Assembly: GCA_942486035.1 (NCBI GenBank) | Contig: CALNXK010000105.1 | Location: 405,001 to 469,000, forward strand | Direction: 5' to 3' | From: Porites lobata | Lineage: Eukaryota; Cnidaria; Anthozoa; Scleractinia; Poritidae | DNA length: 64,000 nucleotides | Shown: positions 21,184 to 34,900 of the stretch, one piece after another | Layout: the number at the start of each line of letters is the position of its first letter | How positions within the stretch are numbered: the stretch's first letter is position 1 | Notes under the pieces: model-generated | What the model saw: only the letters and a program-made list of their open reading frames with translations | The model's database searches: none | What the model was told of the DNA's origin: nothing | Made by a program: the position numbers and the translations under genes

Positions 21184-21324
21184 ACCCCGTGAAAATCCGG
21201 ACTATTGCCAGTATCTTAAAAACATGTTGAACCGGATCAAAATAGAAGGGGCACCATCAATTCAGAGGATATGTTTCTCTTCAAAAGCCAGTGGGCTGCT
21301 TTGGTGTGAGATACAAGGACTAAG

Positions 21325-21537
21325 GGCCTGTTTACATGGAGGTGGGGGACCCCAGGTAGGTGAGGTAACCCGCTTAGGTAGGGTACCCACCTGTCTATAC
21401 AATCTCTCATATTAATTTGATCACGTTTACATGATAGGTGGGGTGACCACATTAGAGATTATATGGACAGGAGGGGTATCCCACCTAAACGGGTTACCTC
21501 ACTTACCTGGGGTCACCCACCTCCATGTGAACAGGCC
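21325..21537. mobile_element. MITE with long inverted repeats, 213 bp
   Basis: GGCCTGTTTACATGGAGG and about 70 following bases are repeated inverted at the right end with scattered mismatches, so the whole element is nearly one hairpin. No transposase. Lies just downstream of BTB gene 5. Confidence 0.75.
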
Positions 21538-22909
21538 GTTATTTAACAGTTATGGACTGGTCCATACCCATGGATTTACTGGTTCACTACGAGTCTTTAC
21601 AGGCGAGAATGTCGTAGTGACGGAATTAAAGTTATCAAATGTTAGAAGTTTTATCATTTTTCGATCGGGAAAGAACTTAACCTCCTTCAATAAAAATAAA
21701 GTAAATATTCTCCTCGCAGCCGTCCTCGACCTCGTATGACCTTGAAATGTAAACGCGAGAACGAAACAGAAACAACAAAGGCACGGAAATGAGCGATTTG
21801 ATTGGTTTATTGAACGGATACAAACGCGCGTGGCTTTTGGTTGGTTAAGCGAACGCACGGGTGAAAAAACTCCATACCAGAGAACTCGATACTTTACATT
21901 GACGTCATACTGCAACACGATAGGCCAATCGAACAATGCCTTCAACATATTAGGGTTTTCTTTGGCGGAAAAACGAAGAGTCCATGTTTTGAGGTTTTCA
22001 TCCATTGGCTGATAAAACAAAATGACGAACACTTACCGAAACCATTTTTCAAGGTCATACGAAAATCCCTCTATCTACCCTGAGAAAGCTTACTTTTGGA
22101 AGTAAGGGTAGGATGGTGGTATAAAATTCTAACACAAGTTCTTATTGTAAGGACAGACATAAAACTAATTACAGCAAAACCCACCGAAATAACTTATATT
22201 TTGTCCAGGTTGGCCTGAAAAGGTTCTTTTGTAAGTGATGTCTACTTTTAAGTAGACACCACTGTAAGCGAATATCCATTGACACTGCTGGAAAGAGCGC
22301 CTTAAAATTAAGAAACTTACCAAGTTTATAGGTCGTACGTTAAAAGCGAGCAAAGGTACCGCTCCACAAGTACGCGAAATTTTATGGACGTTTGAATGGT
22401 GGGGGCACTAACTTGGCCCACACCCCACCATACCAACGTCCGGCTTTGCGGAGCCATATCTTGGTTAGTTTTCACCAAATCACTTTCAAACTTGGCAACT
22501 ATACTGATTTTAAGGCGTTCTTTTCAGCTGTGTTGACGGATTTTTTTTAGGCAATAGTCAAAAACCATGGAAGAGTCTCTAGGCGTTGTTCCTTCCTACT
22601 TCGATCATGTATGAGGCACATGTTGGTAATTGTCTTTAAAAGTGATATTATGTTCTAAGGAAATAGACACCATGCTCCAGTTCTCCAGACTTATTTTTCT
22701 GATTTTCCAGATAAGAATCTTTTTCAGTCTTTAGGCTCAACTGTATTTTATATACAGAACTTTTAATGTGGAAATTATTACCTAGGGGTTCCTAATCACT
22801 AGATTCTTATCTCCATGGGTGAGTTATAACTGTCTGTATTATCATAAATCTAAATTTCATTCTTCAGATTAAATCTAAGAAAAAAGAAGTTTTTCACAAA
22901 ATTAATTAG

Positions 22910-22915
22910 TTTATT
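22910..22915 (-). terminator. Polyadenylation signal of the cysteinyl-tRNA synthetase gene
   Basis: TTTATT on the plus strand is AATAAA on the minus strand, 45 bases after the stop codon. It fits a short 3' UTR. Confidence 0.6.
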
Positions 22916-22959
22916 TTGATATACCGAACAATTTGATTGCATCTAATTCAACGTTCACT

Positions 22960-25900
22960 TTACTGCTCTTCTGAACCATTGGTTGCTTGACTGGCCACAG
23001 AAGCTGATGAAGAATTATAAAGTTTTTCTTGTTGCTGATACAACTTTTTCAGTTTCTTGACCTGTTTGCCACTCAGTGGTTCGCCTGCTTGGTCATGAGT
23101 TGGAACACCCTGATACAAATAATGACAAAATTGACTTTTTACTACAGTGGAATTTTTCGAAATTCCCCTTTTTCACATTGCCCCCAAAATTTTGTATCCG
23201 CATTGTCTTCAGTAGGGAGCTTAAGCAACGAGGACGGCGACGGCAACGATGAACGGCAAAAAAAGCAGTAGGTTGAGACAAGAGCCATAGGGCGCGATCC
23301 ATTCAGCCAAAATTTCCGAAAATTTCGGTCCAAAACTCAATGGATCGGTTCGGTCCAACCGGAAAAGTTTCGAAAAGGCGGGTCCACCTTTTGAGGTGGA
23401 CCACTTTTCCCGGTCGGACTGGTTGGAATTTTGGTTGAATGGATCGCGCCCATAATCTTGGTTTAGATTGGCAAAACAACAACTTTGCCCGTGTAGCACG
23501 CTTTTTTGTACATTTCTTTGCCGTCGTTGCCCGACTACGACGTGAAACTTCCTATTTTCATGTTTTGTCGAGGACGTGAACACACGACGACAATTTTCTC
23601 TTTCTTTTTCGGAACTTCGATCCACTCCTTTAGAATTGAACTCCAGAAAAATTCGCCGTTATTTGCCGAACTGAACGAGATGGAATAAACGCGATGAACT
23701 TTGAAGCAGCGTGAATGGACTTTTTAAATGACGTTTTTGTAGCCGTCGCCGTCGTTGTAATCAGCTGAAAGGGAACTCATTACAAAGCAACATAAGATAA
23801 CTTAAATTGCTAACCAAGAAAATAAATTGTTTGAATAATTCAATTTATCATATTTGCCGGGGAGGTGCGTCATGTATTGCAAACATACTGACCTGTTCAT
23901 CAAATTTTGAATACTTGTCTGTTTCATGTTTAAACATTTCCCACGGTGGAATCTTAGCTTTAGCCGCTTTTGCCTCCTGAAAAAGAAAGAAAAGTGACGT
24001 TTGAAACATTATCGCCAAGAAGTAACTCTAAATCGAATGGTAACCTTCGGAAGCCTTGAGGCAGAAGTAAAGCTGCAGGATCGACACCAGGGATGACTGA
24101 GTCTGGTGCATTTCGGTGAAGAAGTGAAACGCGCAAGTTCAGTTTTAGGAAGTAAACTGATGAAAAAATAGATTCAAACCTTCACGTGCCACCAGCTCTC
24201 GTTAGACATTACTTATCCAAAATAGTAAACACTCCCCAGTTGCTGAAGCGCTTTAGTAAGAAGCGTGGCGTAGGCGACCGCGATCACCTTTAGGGGCAAC
24301 GGTTTGACATGCTCCAAAGATCTCTGCCTACAGTAAGCGTTCTATTGGTGAACGTTGGATCTTTGTAACTAATCTGCTACTCCGAGTAACCGAGTCATTA
24401 TTAGATTGGCAGACTTGGAGGCTCTCGGTTCGACTCTCGAAATCGACAACAGAATCTTGACATCATGGGTAGTCGATTGCGGGAGGCTGGACCGTCTTGT
24501 TCACTATGACAAGAAGTTCTTCAGCCTGGCTTAGTTACCACAAGCACACGTCAAAGATCTCTACCTTTTCGGCTTCAAGCTTCTTCTTAGCTTCTTCTTT
24601 TTGTTTTCTTTTCTTTTCTTGCTCCTAAAAACAAGTTAGAACAATAAGGCCATTTACACGAAGAAAAATAAGAAGTGTCTTACATCGGACACGTCTTAAC
24701 CGGAAAGTGTACGATTGATATCATGACGTGAACAGCTCGTATAAATGGTTCGCGTCTTATTTCTCGCACGAACTTTAAGCAACGACGACGACGACGGCGG
24801 CGGCGGCGGTAAGGAGAACGGCACAAAAAGCAATAGGCTTAGATTGGCAACACAACTCTGCACGTGATCATGCTTTTTTGTACATTTCTTTGCCGTCACT
24901 ACTACGACGTGAAACTGCCTAATTTCACGTTGTATGGAGGACGTCGACACAAGACAAAAATTTTCTTTTTCTTTTTCTGAACTTAGATACAGTGCGTCTT
25001 ATTTCAGACGAAATGTGCTATTCATACGAGAAGTTCACGCCTTACGCCTTATGTGAAACGCATCTTATTTTACTCGTATACATGGCCCTAAAACTATAGT
25101 AATTTCCCTTACAAATTACAACGCGCGCTCGAAATCAAATGAACCAATTAGATCTCGAAACGTATGACGTAGCCCAGAGCTAAGGGCGGGAAAACGCGTA
25201 CCAGCAAGAAACCATTTGATTTGACTTTGCTTCTGGTTGGTTGAAAAAATCATACGAGATTTTTAGCCAGTCAAAGAGCGTAAAAACCTAAGCATTCACG
25301 TGATTACATTACAAACTGAGTTGAAAACAGCTTTTATTAATTACAAAACAAGTAGAAAGTACTGCTTTATGCAAACCAATTTGGCTTACCTCTAGCTGCT
25401 GTTGTTTTTCTTTCAACAATGTTTCTTTGTCAACGAACTTTATGACAGGAGCGTGGCCTCCTAGCAGAGTGACAGGTACAACAGACAAAATACAAGTCAT
25501 TACAACCTTCACAGTGGTTTTACTTAACCCGTGAAGTAAAATCATTCTAAAGGCTGTAACTATTATGCACTAATTCCACTGACTCCCTTTTGTAACTTGT
25601 AGCTACCGTGGAGAATTCAAATGGAACGATTCATCCCGGTGGAAATTTTCCGGAAAAAAGTAATACCTTTCGAGGTATTATCTTATTCCCGTTTTTACCA
25701 AAACGACCGAAATTTTCTGTACCAGTCACGTAAAATCACTCTATACTTGAGAACAAAATCGTCTTTTTACACACTAACTGAAAATAAGCTTTCAATAGGT
25801 ACGCTACAGAAATATACCGCGGCCAATTTTGTTTAAAATAGCCGGATTGTTTAGATGGATGTTAAGACCTCATCTCAAAAAAGTTCAGTGAATAGTTGAT

Positions 25901-28900
25901 TTTGAGAAGGGGTAACATTTTCAATACCAGGACCTCTCGGTAGCGGAAGGAAAGCGAAGAGGGAAATGATGTGTGCACAAACGGAAAAAGAGGAAAGAAA
26001 CCATTGATGTTTACCTTCAACGTCTTCAAGCTTTACTCCTAGCTCAGGTAAACTGACATCCCTTAACTCGTCGCAAGCGTCAAGAATTCTTGTCACTGGA
26101 AATGAAAAGTAGCAGTGTCTTTTTACAAAGTTCTGAGTGTGGCAGTAAGTGGACAAACAAAGGGACAAAACGTTTAGCACTGATTACCTTTCTCTTCTCG
26201 AGCAACGTTCCGAACTTCGTCTCTAAAATCAGCAAGTAATTGAACGTAAGGCATCGCTACTTCCTCGAACTGGAAAAAAGCGGAGAAAAAAACCCGAGAC
26301 GCTGGTGTTTGTTTTTTAAAGGAGAAACGTCTTTAAAGGAGTTATGTTGTGGTTCAATTTTATCCTTGGTTTAAATCTTTGAAAATAATAACTTCCAAAC
26401 CAAGGATAAAATTCAATCGCAACAGCTCTCACAATAATATTTCTGTTTTAGGTCAACTCGGTGGTAAAGTCATTAGTTGGTGCCTTTATACCCGTCCACA
26501 AAATGCTCCGTTAGAGGGAAGGACTAACTATAATAATCAGGGAGCACTAACCATAGTAATTTCTTTGGTGATTTTTACAGGCACAGAGCATTAAAACTTG
26601 AAAAAGTTGGCCCAACCCTTGTCGATCCTTACCATGACAGGCCTAGGAAAGACGGTTTCATTGCCGAAATATAGTCTTAAATAATAAAACTGGATCATTA
26701 TCTTTGAAATTAAAACAACTCAGACAAGACAACTCAGTTTTAGCTTTTTTAAAAGGTAGCAAATAGCGTGCATAGCCCCTTTAAAAAATTGCACAATGTT
26801 TTTGTTTTTTTATTAACTGAAAAATAAACTTTAACTCGTATCTTACATTAGCTGCAGCATTTTTGCCCGCTACAGGAAATCCTAAAGTTTGATCTTCGTC
26901 AATAGCTCCGAACACCTGTAGTTATGAAAGAAACACGAAATAAAAAGATTTTTTATTAAGACACAGTAAGGTTGTCAAAAGATACTTGTACTCTCCCGCA
27001 ATACCTTTGAAGGGTACAACAGTTGAACCTCTAGTAAGGGACCACCCAAAACGCGAAGACTTTGCGGTCGCTTAGGGAGGTGGTTGCTTATGAGAATCGA
27101 AACACAGGAAATCTCTTCCGACAAGAGGTCCCGACATTTCTCCTTTTTAGCTGAGAATACATTGTGTGCAATTTCTAAGTTACGTATACGGGCAGTTCCA
27201 TGTTGTCACTAAAAATTTCGTCGTATACGCTGGTTGCTTAGTACATACTCAAACAAAAGAGACCACAATAATTGACCACACCATGTAATGGTCAAGTGGC
27301 CGCTTACAAGTAACCTTGTTCCCAGGTTCTCTGAGACCTACCCGTCTCGCTCCGTAGCGACGGCGTAGGAGAGAACTCACTAGAAACGAGGCTGGCTTAC
27401 AAGTGGTTAAAAACAATGGAAAACTATGAAACCATCAGATCGAAAAGTGATCTCGGTCACTTTTGGGAGGTAGTGGTTTACGAGATGTGGTCGGACATGG
27501 TGGTACGACTCTACTTTTTCGTTGCTATTTCACCCTGCAGAGCTGTCGGCCTCATAATTCTTTCTTCTTCGTGAAGCACAGCACATCGTCTGCTAACAGC
27601 CGTCATTTAAAATTTTCTAGCTTGCGTTGCACGCGCCGGTTTTATTTCGGGCAAAAGGAGAAATTTCGAGGACATGCGCGCGTTCCATAAAAATTAACCA
27701 ATAAACCAACAGGTGCCTGTCACACAGACTAAGAATGTTTCTGCAGCAAAATTTTTAAACTTTTGGTAAGGGTTCTTGCCGTTTTCGCTATATAGTGTAG
27801 TGATTTACAGACGAACCTTAAGCATGCGGGTAAGATACTTGGCAATTCCCTCGATTAGTTGATGGTTTGGCGATTCCTTTTTGTCTTTTTTGGTGCTGAT
27901 GTAGATGTTCGCTTGTTTCACCAGATCTTGCATGAGCCGCAAAGCCGAAGGTGTATCAATCGAATCTGACGATGCAAACATATCTTTCATCACTGTCATG
28001 CTCAAGTGAAGGCATATGCTAATTGTCAATAAACAGCATCCAGGACGGTACAAATAACACTAGAATGTGCCCATAAAAACCGGTTACAGCGATATAGCTA
28101 AGGAAAAGCTAACAGGTTTATTTATTACTCAAGACCCCTTTCTACTGTACTTCACATTCAAAATTACTCAATGTCTTTGTTTTCCAGTGCAATTTGACTC
28201 AGCAGAGCGAATTTGGCGGGCAAAGAACTCTAAAAATGGATAGTGAAAGGCCAGCGCGCTGTGCATGATGAATGCTCCAGGATCATGAGCCCTTGGAGTC
28301 AACAAAGGAGACAAAACAGATCTGTGTGTTTAGAAAACACGGATGTTCCCGGTCCATCACTCCCTAGGGCAATAGGGATGACGCAGAGGTGAGAGCATTT
28401 GCCCCCAACACATGTAGCCCGGCGGGTTCAAAATCCCGGTGTTGACGCAATATGAGGATTGAGTTAGTTGTATAGTTTTCTACTCTGCCCCCAGGGTTTT
28501 TCTCCGGGTAATCCGGTTTTCCCCACTCCTAAGAAAAACCAACATTCTAATTTTCCAAGTTGATTGGACAAGTGTTTCTATTTAGTTGGGGACACTTAAA
28601 AGGCCAAAGTTTACTCAGTTCTTTGAACTGTCCACCCTGTAATCGATAACATTAGTTTAGCTTTATTTTTTAATTTAGACCCTTTGAATCACGACCCTAC
28701 ATAACGTACCGCACAAAGCTTCGTGGACCGCTGCTTTCTTCGCAAGGAATCTAAAAATAAAATTTCGAATTCGTCAGATAAATGAACACCGTTCATGTGG
28801 AGAAAGATATTAGGGATTGGTATGAAATTCTGGTAAACTGCCCACCTACCCCACCCCCCAGTCAAACGTTTTGCCTTACGGGAGAAGTAAGTGGCGGTGA

Positions 28901-31900
28901 ACTTTGAGTTAGGGGAGGGGTAGGTAGGCAGTTTCTTAGAATCTTATACTGATCTGAAAAAGAGTAAGAGATTGAATCTCACTTTTCTTGAAGATCTTGT
29001 TCCAAATCATGATAGTTGTGAGCTGATGGCGACATGTCCTCGGGTTTTCGAAGAATATCTTTCACATTTAAGAAAAAATCCTAAAACAAAGGAGAAGCAA
29101 GACTGATAAAATTTTCGTCCAAGTGTTAAATCACGTAGAAAGATAAAAGAGTCCAGATGACAAAAACAGTGAATAAAAGTAACACACAAAAATAGAAATA
29201 CGATATCTGGAAATAAAAGAAACGACGCACAAGACGGACGAAAGAAAGTGTGAATGAATGGACATAAAGCAGCCAAAAAATATAATGCATGCGCGAAGGA
29301 AAAGCACGAACAAACGAATGTATGAATGAACGTAACGGCGCACAAACCAGGTTTAATTCAGCTGCACAGCTATTAGCTGTGTTGTTACAACGTTTAAATT
29401 TTTAATTCATGGCGTTGCACCGGTTCTGAGGCCCCTCGATCTTCCGGATAAGATCGAAAAGCTTCTGCTCGAAGGGTAACTGATGAAGGGCCAGGTCCGA
29501 AACGTTTGGAAAGCCAGAGCTCCATTTCAAACACGGCACTTTTGTTCATGCTTTACTTTTTAATGAATGTTTTCTTCACTTGCATAACTATTATTGAAAA
29601 TGAAATTTGACAACTGATTGAGCACTTTCCAGGCCCAGATCTTACCACTACGGAGCAATGGGGTCATGTTTAACCTTGATTCCAGTTTAATTCCAGTTAA
29701 ATTAGCGGTGCAGCTGTACCAACCAATCTGATTATGGAATGGAATCACTAGAAACGGATGCGTTTGTAATGCAAGCGATTTCTTGCAACGATTGTCCCTT
29801 TTGATTTGAAAGCAATGACATTTTCCTCTCCCGAGCTGCCACCCTTTTGGCCAGCGCGACGGATTGAGAGCTCTAAATGGGACCAGAACAGCACACAAGC
29901 GCACTAGTTTCCCATTTTTGTAACCTCTGATAACCGTTATTGTTTCAAATTTCTGAGGCTGTATAGACAGACGGAAGTCCGTGATTTGTGCGGACTTCCG
30001 CAGCTTCGGCTTCAGCCATGGCTCTCGATCCATGCTGCTGACCAAAAGGAACACAGCTCTGGGAACGAAAAAGAGAACAATGACAGCGAAAAAGGAGATA
30101 TCGTGAGCTCTTTGTAATCTTCGTTTGCTTACTTCGTGCCTCATCCGCAAATCTCCGCTTTCCGACATCACTTTTCGGGCCACAATCGTTCCTACCCAGA
30201 CTCGACGATTATCTGTCGAGACTTGAACCAAGACTTCATGACTCTATCATCGGTGACGTTTGTTTGTTAAGTCGAACCGCGAGTTAAACTAGGATCAAGA
30301 TGAAACACAACTCCTCTGCTGCCAAGGAGCTTGTAACATTGGTTGGAAGGAATTTATTGAGCCGTTCCCAAGGAGTAATGGCAAAAATTTAACCTTACGT
30401 TAAACAGCTTGTCCGTTTGTTCCGCTTCTCGTAGCACATTTTCGCTGTAATCCAACGTAGCATTCCACGCATGAAGCAGAAAAGCAAATCTAATTTGCCG
30501 AGCTGAATTCCTCTTCAAAGCGTCCTGGAAAAAATAACAATATTTTACAGTGTTTGCGATTTTAATTTTGACCTGGAGCTGCGGTCCGCCTAGGTTGCTT
30601 AGACAATATACTATACTTGCTCGTATACTTTATTTTAAATTTGTCGCCTGAGTTTTTTTTCTTTTCTTTCTTTTTTTCAACCTTAGGGCCAATAGCGATC
30701 AATAAACAACTTACCATTTATACACTGAACCAAAAGAGAATTCTCTGTTGCCTGAACGACCCTGCGAGCAGAGGTTTCTCTCTTGCATGGCTTTTAGCGT
30801 TTACGAAGTCGTTCGCGTGGCTTGTCTGTCGCGTGGTTAAAAAACTAACAACGCGACAGACAAGCCACGCGAACGACTTCGTAAACGCTAAAAGCCACGC
30901 GAGAAAGAAACCTCTGCTCGCAGGGTAGTCTGACAGACATTTGGCATACCTTGATTGTGATGAAGTTTTTCAGAGATTTGGACATTTTGCATCCTTCTAT
31001 GGTCAGATGTCCAGCATGTAGGAAGTAATGAATCCACTGGCACACACCGTAATGGGCCTGCCAAAAGTTATTTTGCGTTTAGAATCAGTTCTTAATTTCA
31101 CTAGAATTTTAAACTTTAATCATTGGCGTGAGGCACAGAAATCCCATGCAGCCCAAGCTTAACAAGTTCTCTGTGGCACATTTAGCAACTTGGAGTATTG
31201 GTGAATGCTAGGGATATTAGCTATTCATCACAAGGAAACAACAAACCTATTATACCTGGGTCAACTCTTTCATCTATGTGGTTAAAGGAAATGTATGGCG
31301 GAGGCCTTCGTTAAGAGAGACAGCTTGGAGATAAAGGCAAAGGTCTATCATTTTTCTGTTTGCTATGTATTCGAATCTCTCATATGTAACGTTCATCTTC
31401 TATCTATATTCATTTTGCTTTCATAGCCCCCGTTGAAGGTTTGTGTTGCACACCGAAATATCGGGCAAATATGTATAACTCACCATATTGTTTTTATTAT
31501 CTTTCTTTATTTTTCCTATCACTCTTCCTGCCGTAAGGATCAGTTTACTGTTCTAATTTTAAAATTTGGTACTCAAGATTTTACTGATCCAGGTCTACTA
31601 AAGATCCGGTGGACCCTCACTGGTTTGTCGTTGTGGTTTTGCCTTCACAAGTGTTTCTTATGCAACATCTGAAACCACCGACCTTCAGATTTGATGTCCA
31701 GTGTGCTGCTAACAACCATTCACCTAAATATGGAGTCATGCACGAAAAAAATCTTCCCATAGTGTACTATTTTGCTATGCTGTGCAACGTAAATTTGCGG
31801 ATCAATTCCTTGAGACCTACAGCATGAGGTGTTTACAACGTTCTGTAGCTTATACAGTGTGATGCATGTAGTTTTTAGACTAACCTCAGATTGTGCAAGT

Positions 31901-34900
31901 TCATTGTCATGATGTGGAAATTTCAAATCCACTCCTCCGGTATGAATGTCAATTGAGTTACCTAATATTGCGCTACAACAAAAATTTAACAAAAAAAATT
32001 AAGTAATTATATCAGAAGCAAACAGAAGGTCTCTGACTAAAAGGGGACGACCTTTGCTAAAAAAGATTGGGTCTTTTCCTACCCCTGCAGGTATCCGGCC
32101 ACCTCGCCACCAATAAATATAGATCTTAATACTTACTGAAAGGACAAGTCTCTAAAAAGAATTCTTTCACTTTAAATTTACAATGAAATTTAAGGAGGTA
32201 AGGTTCAAGTAACAATTTTAACCAACTTTCATAAGTAAGGCTGTTGGATTGCACCTCTCGAGCGATGCAAATAAGCCGTATTAAGGTATTTAAAAAAAAT
32301 TAAAAAATAAAACTTAAGATGAGAGGTCCGACGCAAGGTGTCAATTAACATCGATAAACTTATATTTGAGCAAGAAGTACCAATCCCAGGTAAGTAAACA
32401 GTGTCAATTATTTCAGAGTTATAATGTGGTGACGAGTAGACTTCTTGGGGGGGATTACCTTGGTGGCGAGATGACCGCAAACCCTCCAAACACGCCCACC
32501 AACCTCTAAAGAGAATACTTGTTGATATGGACCTCACTTTACCAGGAAAACACGTGTGAAAAACATCCAGACTGAAAGAACTGTTTCCTTGCAAAACAAG
32601 CGTCACGGGAGCACACACAAATAGAAACTACAGCAATTTTAGGCCAACGAATATCGTCCAACGGGCTTATAAGTTATATTCCTACACTAAGTAGGTGATC
32701 TTTGAGTATGCGCATCAAGACCACTGCTTTAAGTTATGAAGCTGTTTTTTCCAAAAATAAACAAGGAAAGAGAATGAACGAATGACAAACAGAGGATGTA
32801 CAAACCTCGCCATAACTGAGCATTCTACGTGCCATCCTGGCCGGCCCTGCAGTACAGCGGTCAAAGATGCAAGGTCAACTACTACAATAGCTTCTTTTCT
32901 TCTTCCAAGACTTTTTCTTAATTTGACAATATTTATTGCTATTCAAAATGTAGACACAGCAACTTGAAAACACCCGGTAACTGGGGTAGGGTAGGGCAAT
33001 CTACTATATTCCGACGTTTTAGCTTCTGGGGCCGACTTATAACGTGGTTGTCCCTAACAAATTAGTTGGATATGTTGGATACAAAATGACAAAAAGCTAG
33101 TCTTTTAAACAAGCTGAGCAAGTTCAATAAGTGAAAGCTAAAAGATCGTGCCGCCGAATAATAGCCTTCAAAGCATGCAGGTATACTGCAGAGAGTATGC
33201 ATGGAGGAGAGCTGAGTTAAATTGCAGACTGCCTCAAGGTGACTGAGAAGATATCAATGGTAAGCTGTTCTTGTAGTCAGCCTTAAAAAGGAACTGGATA
33301 GCCTTCGTCAAACTAAACTTCTAAACTAAACTTCTGGTTGGTGACCGTAGATAGATAGATAGTTCATTCATAATCACATCGCGACCGGGAGGTTGAATTA
33401 GGCGATTATTTACAAATAATTATGACTACTTAAAAATACTACCACTAATAAACTAATTTATGAATACAAATGAAAGAAACGAATAATAGAAACAATACAC
33501 GAATACACTACAGTAAAATTATGATTGTTAAAAATAAAAAAATAAAAAGTAGAAGTCGACATCAAAAGCAATCGAAACTTCTAAAACTATAGATCTGGAA
33601 CACAGTTTAAGCTTTGCGGGCGTTGGACGTAATAAAACTATTACGGAATTTGTTCGTCTTGAAAACGGGCGTAAATTTCCGTGTGTTTCTTAGGCTCGAT
33701 CTAGAGGTATTAAGAACAAGCGTAGCATGCAGAACAAGCGTTGTTTCTCTTGTCTTTCAAGCGAGCGAAGGCAAGACACGAAGTGTTCCTTACCCTGTCG
33801 CGCGTGTCTCGCGCTTAACGTGCGCTTCGTGCTTCATTCCTCTGAAAAACACGAAAAAAAATAGCGCCTGTTCCGTGGGCTAAATAACCGGAGTTACAGA
33901 TTACATCTGCGACCCAGGCTAGGATAATATTATAATATCAAAATGGTGATCAGAAACAAATAAATTTTGAAATTCAACACTTTCCCATCAAAGCCGCTTT
34001 ATTTAATTGAACTATATAAGCTAACTGAGCGGAGTACCTTTCCCCAAGGTGAATCCCAGGCTGGTTCTCCTGGTTTGCTGGCTTTCCACAAAGCAAAGTC
34101 ACGATCAGATTTTTTATCCCCTGGGTTTTGACTAAGTTCTCCTAGTGGGAAAATGAATTAAAACAAGAATTAACTTTTGAATCCAGGCTGGGATTATCCT
34201 CATTGTAAACACCTTTTCAGTTTGAGAATGACGTTTCATCAGCCAGGAGAGACAGATGACTCGTTAAAAAATCAAAATTCTTCCAACAGGGAGTTGAGCC
34301 TATGACCTTCTGGTTACCGGTTCAGATGTTCTGCCACTAAGCAACAGGAAGGATCTTAAAAGCTAAGACCATTAACTATGGTTCACGTGAAAAACATCCT
34401 GCATAAAACACTGTCAAATTATAAACAAAGTCAGCTATCTCTATCTTTACTAAAGATGGAGATACCTGATGGGAACTCTCCTTTGGGACAGCTCTATTCA
34501 ATGGACATCTCCCTTCAGGAGACACAAAATTTGGTCACAGAAAAATGTTCACATCTTTGTATCTGTTACCTCTATTGAAGGGACACCTCTATTCAGGGGA
34601 AAGAGACACTTTTTCTGGGTCCCAAAACCCAAGTTTAACCTGCATTCAGGGAACACCTTAGCAATCAAAAAGTGACTGACCACAAGTTTAAGACTGATGA
34701 CTGACCGGTACGTTTAAGTGCTCATTTGATATCATGGGCAACAGCTTTCAAAACATGAATTAACTCACTTGAATCGATGTATTGCACTTGTGGGAATTCA
34801 ACACACAACATCACAGGGATAAGTTAATCATGTTTTTTTATATATCTAGCTGCTTTAAATAATGACTGGAGCAGATTCTGTCACCTGCAAGAGCAGATGC

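Noticed and set aside
28370..28450. Functional tRNA gene
   Set aside because: A and B boxes are recognisable, but the cloverleaf is broken and the sequence continues into a SINE tail.
32229..32618. 129-residue minus frame in synthetase intron 12
   Set aside because: Composition is repeat-like and no domain or splice logic supports it; it is not part of the reconstructed transcript.
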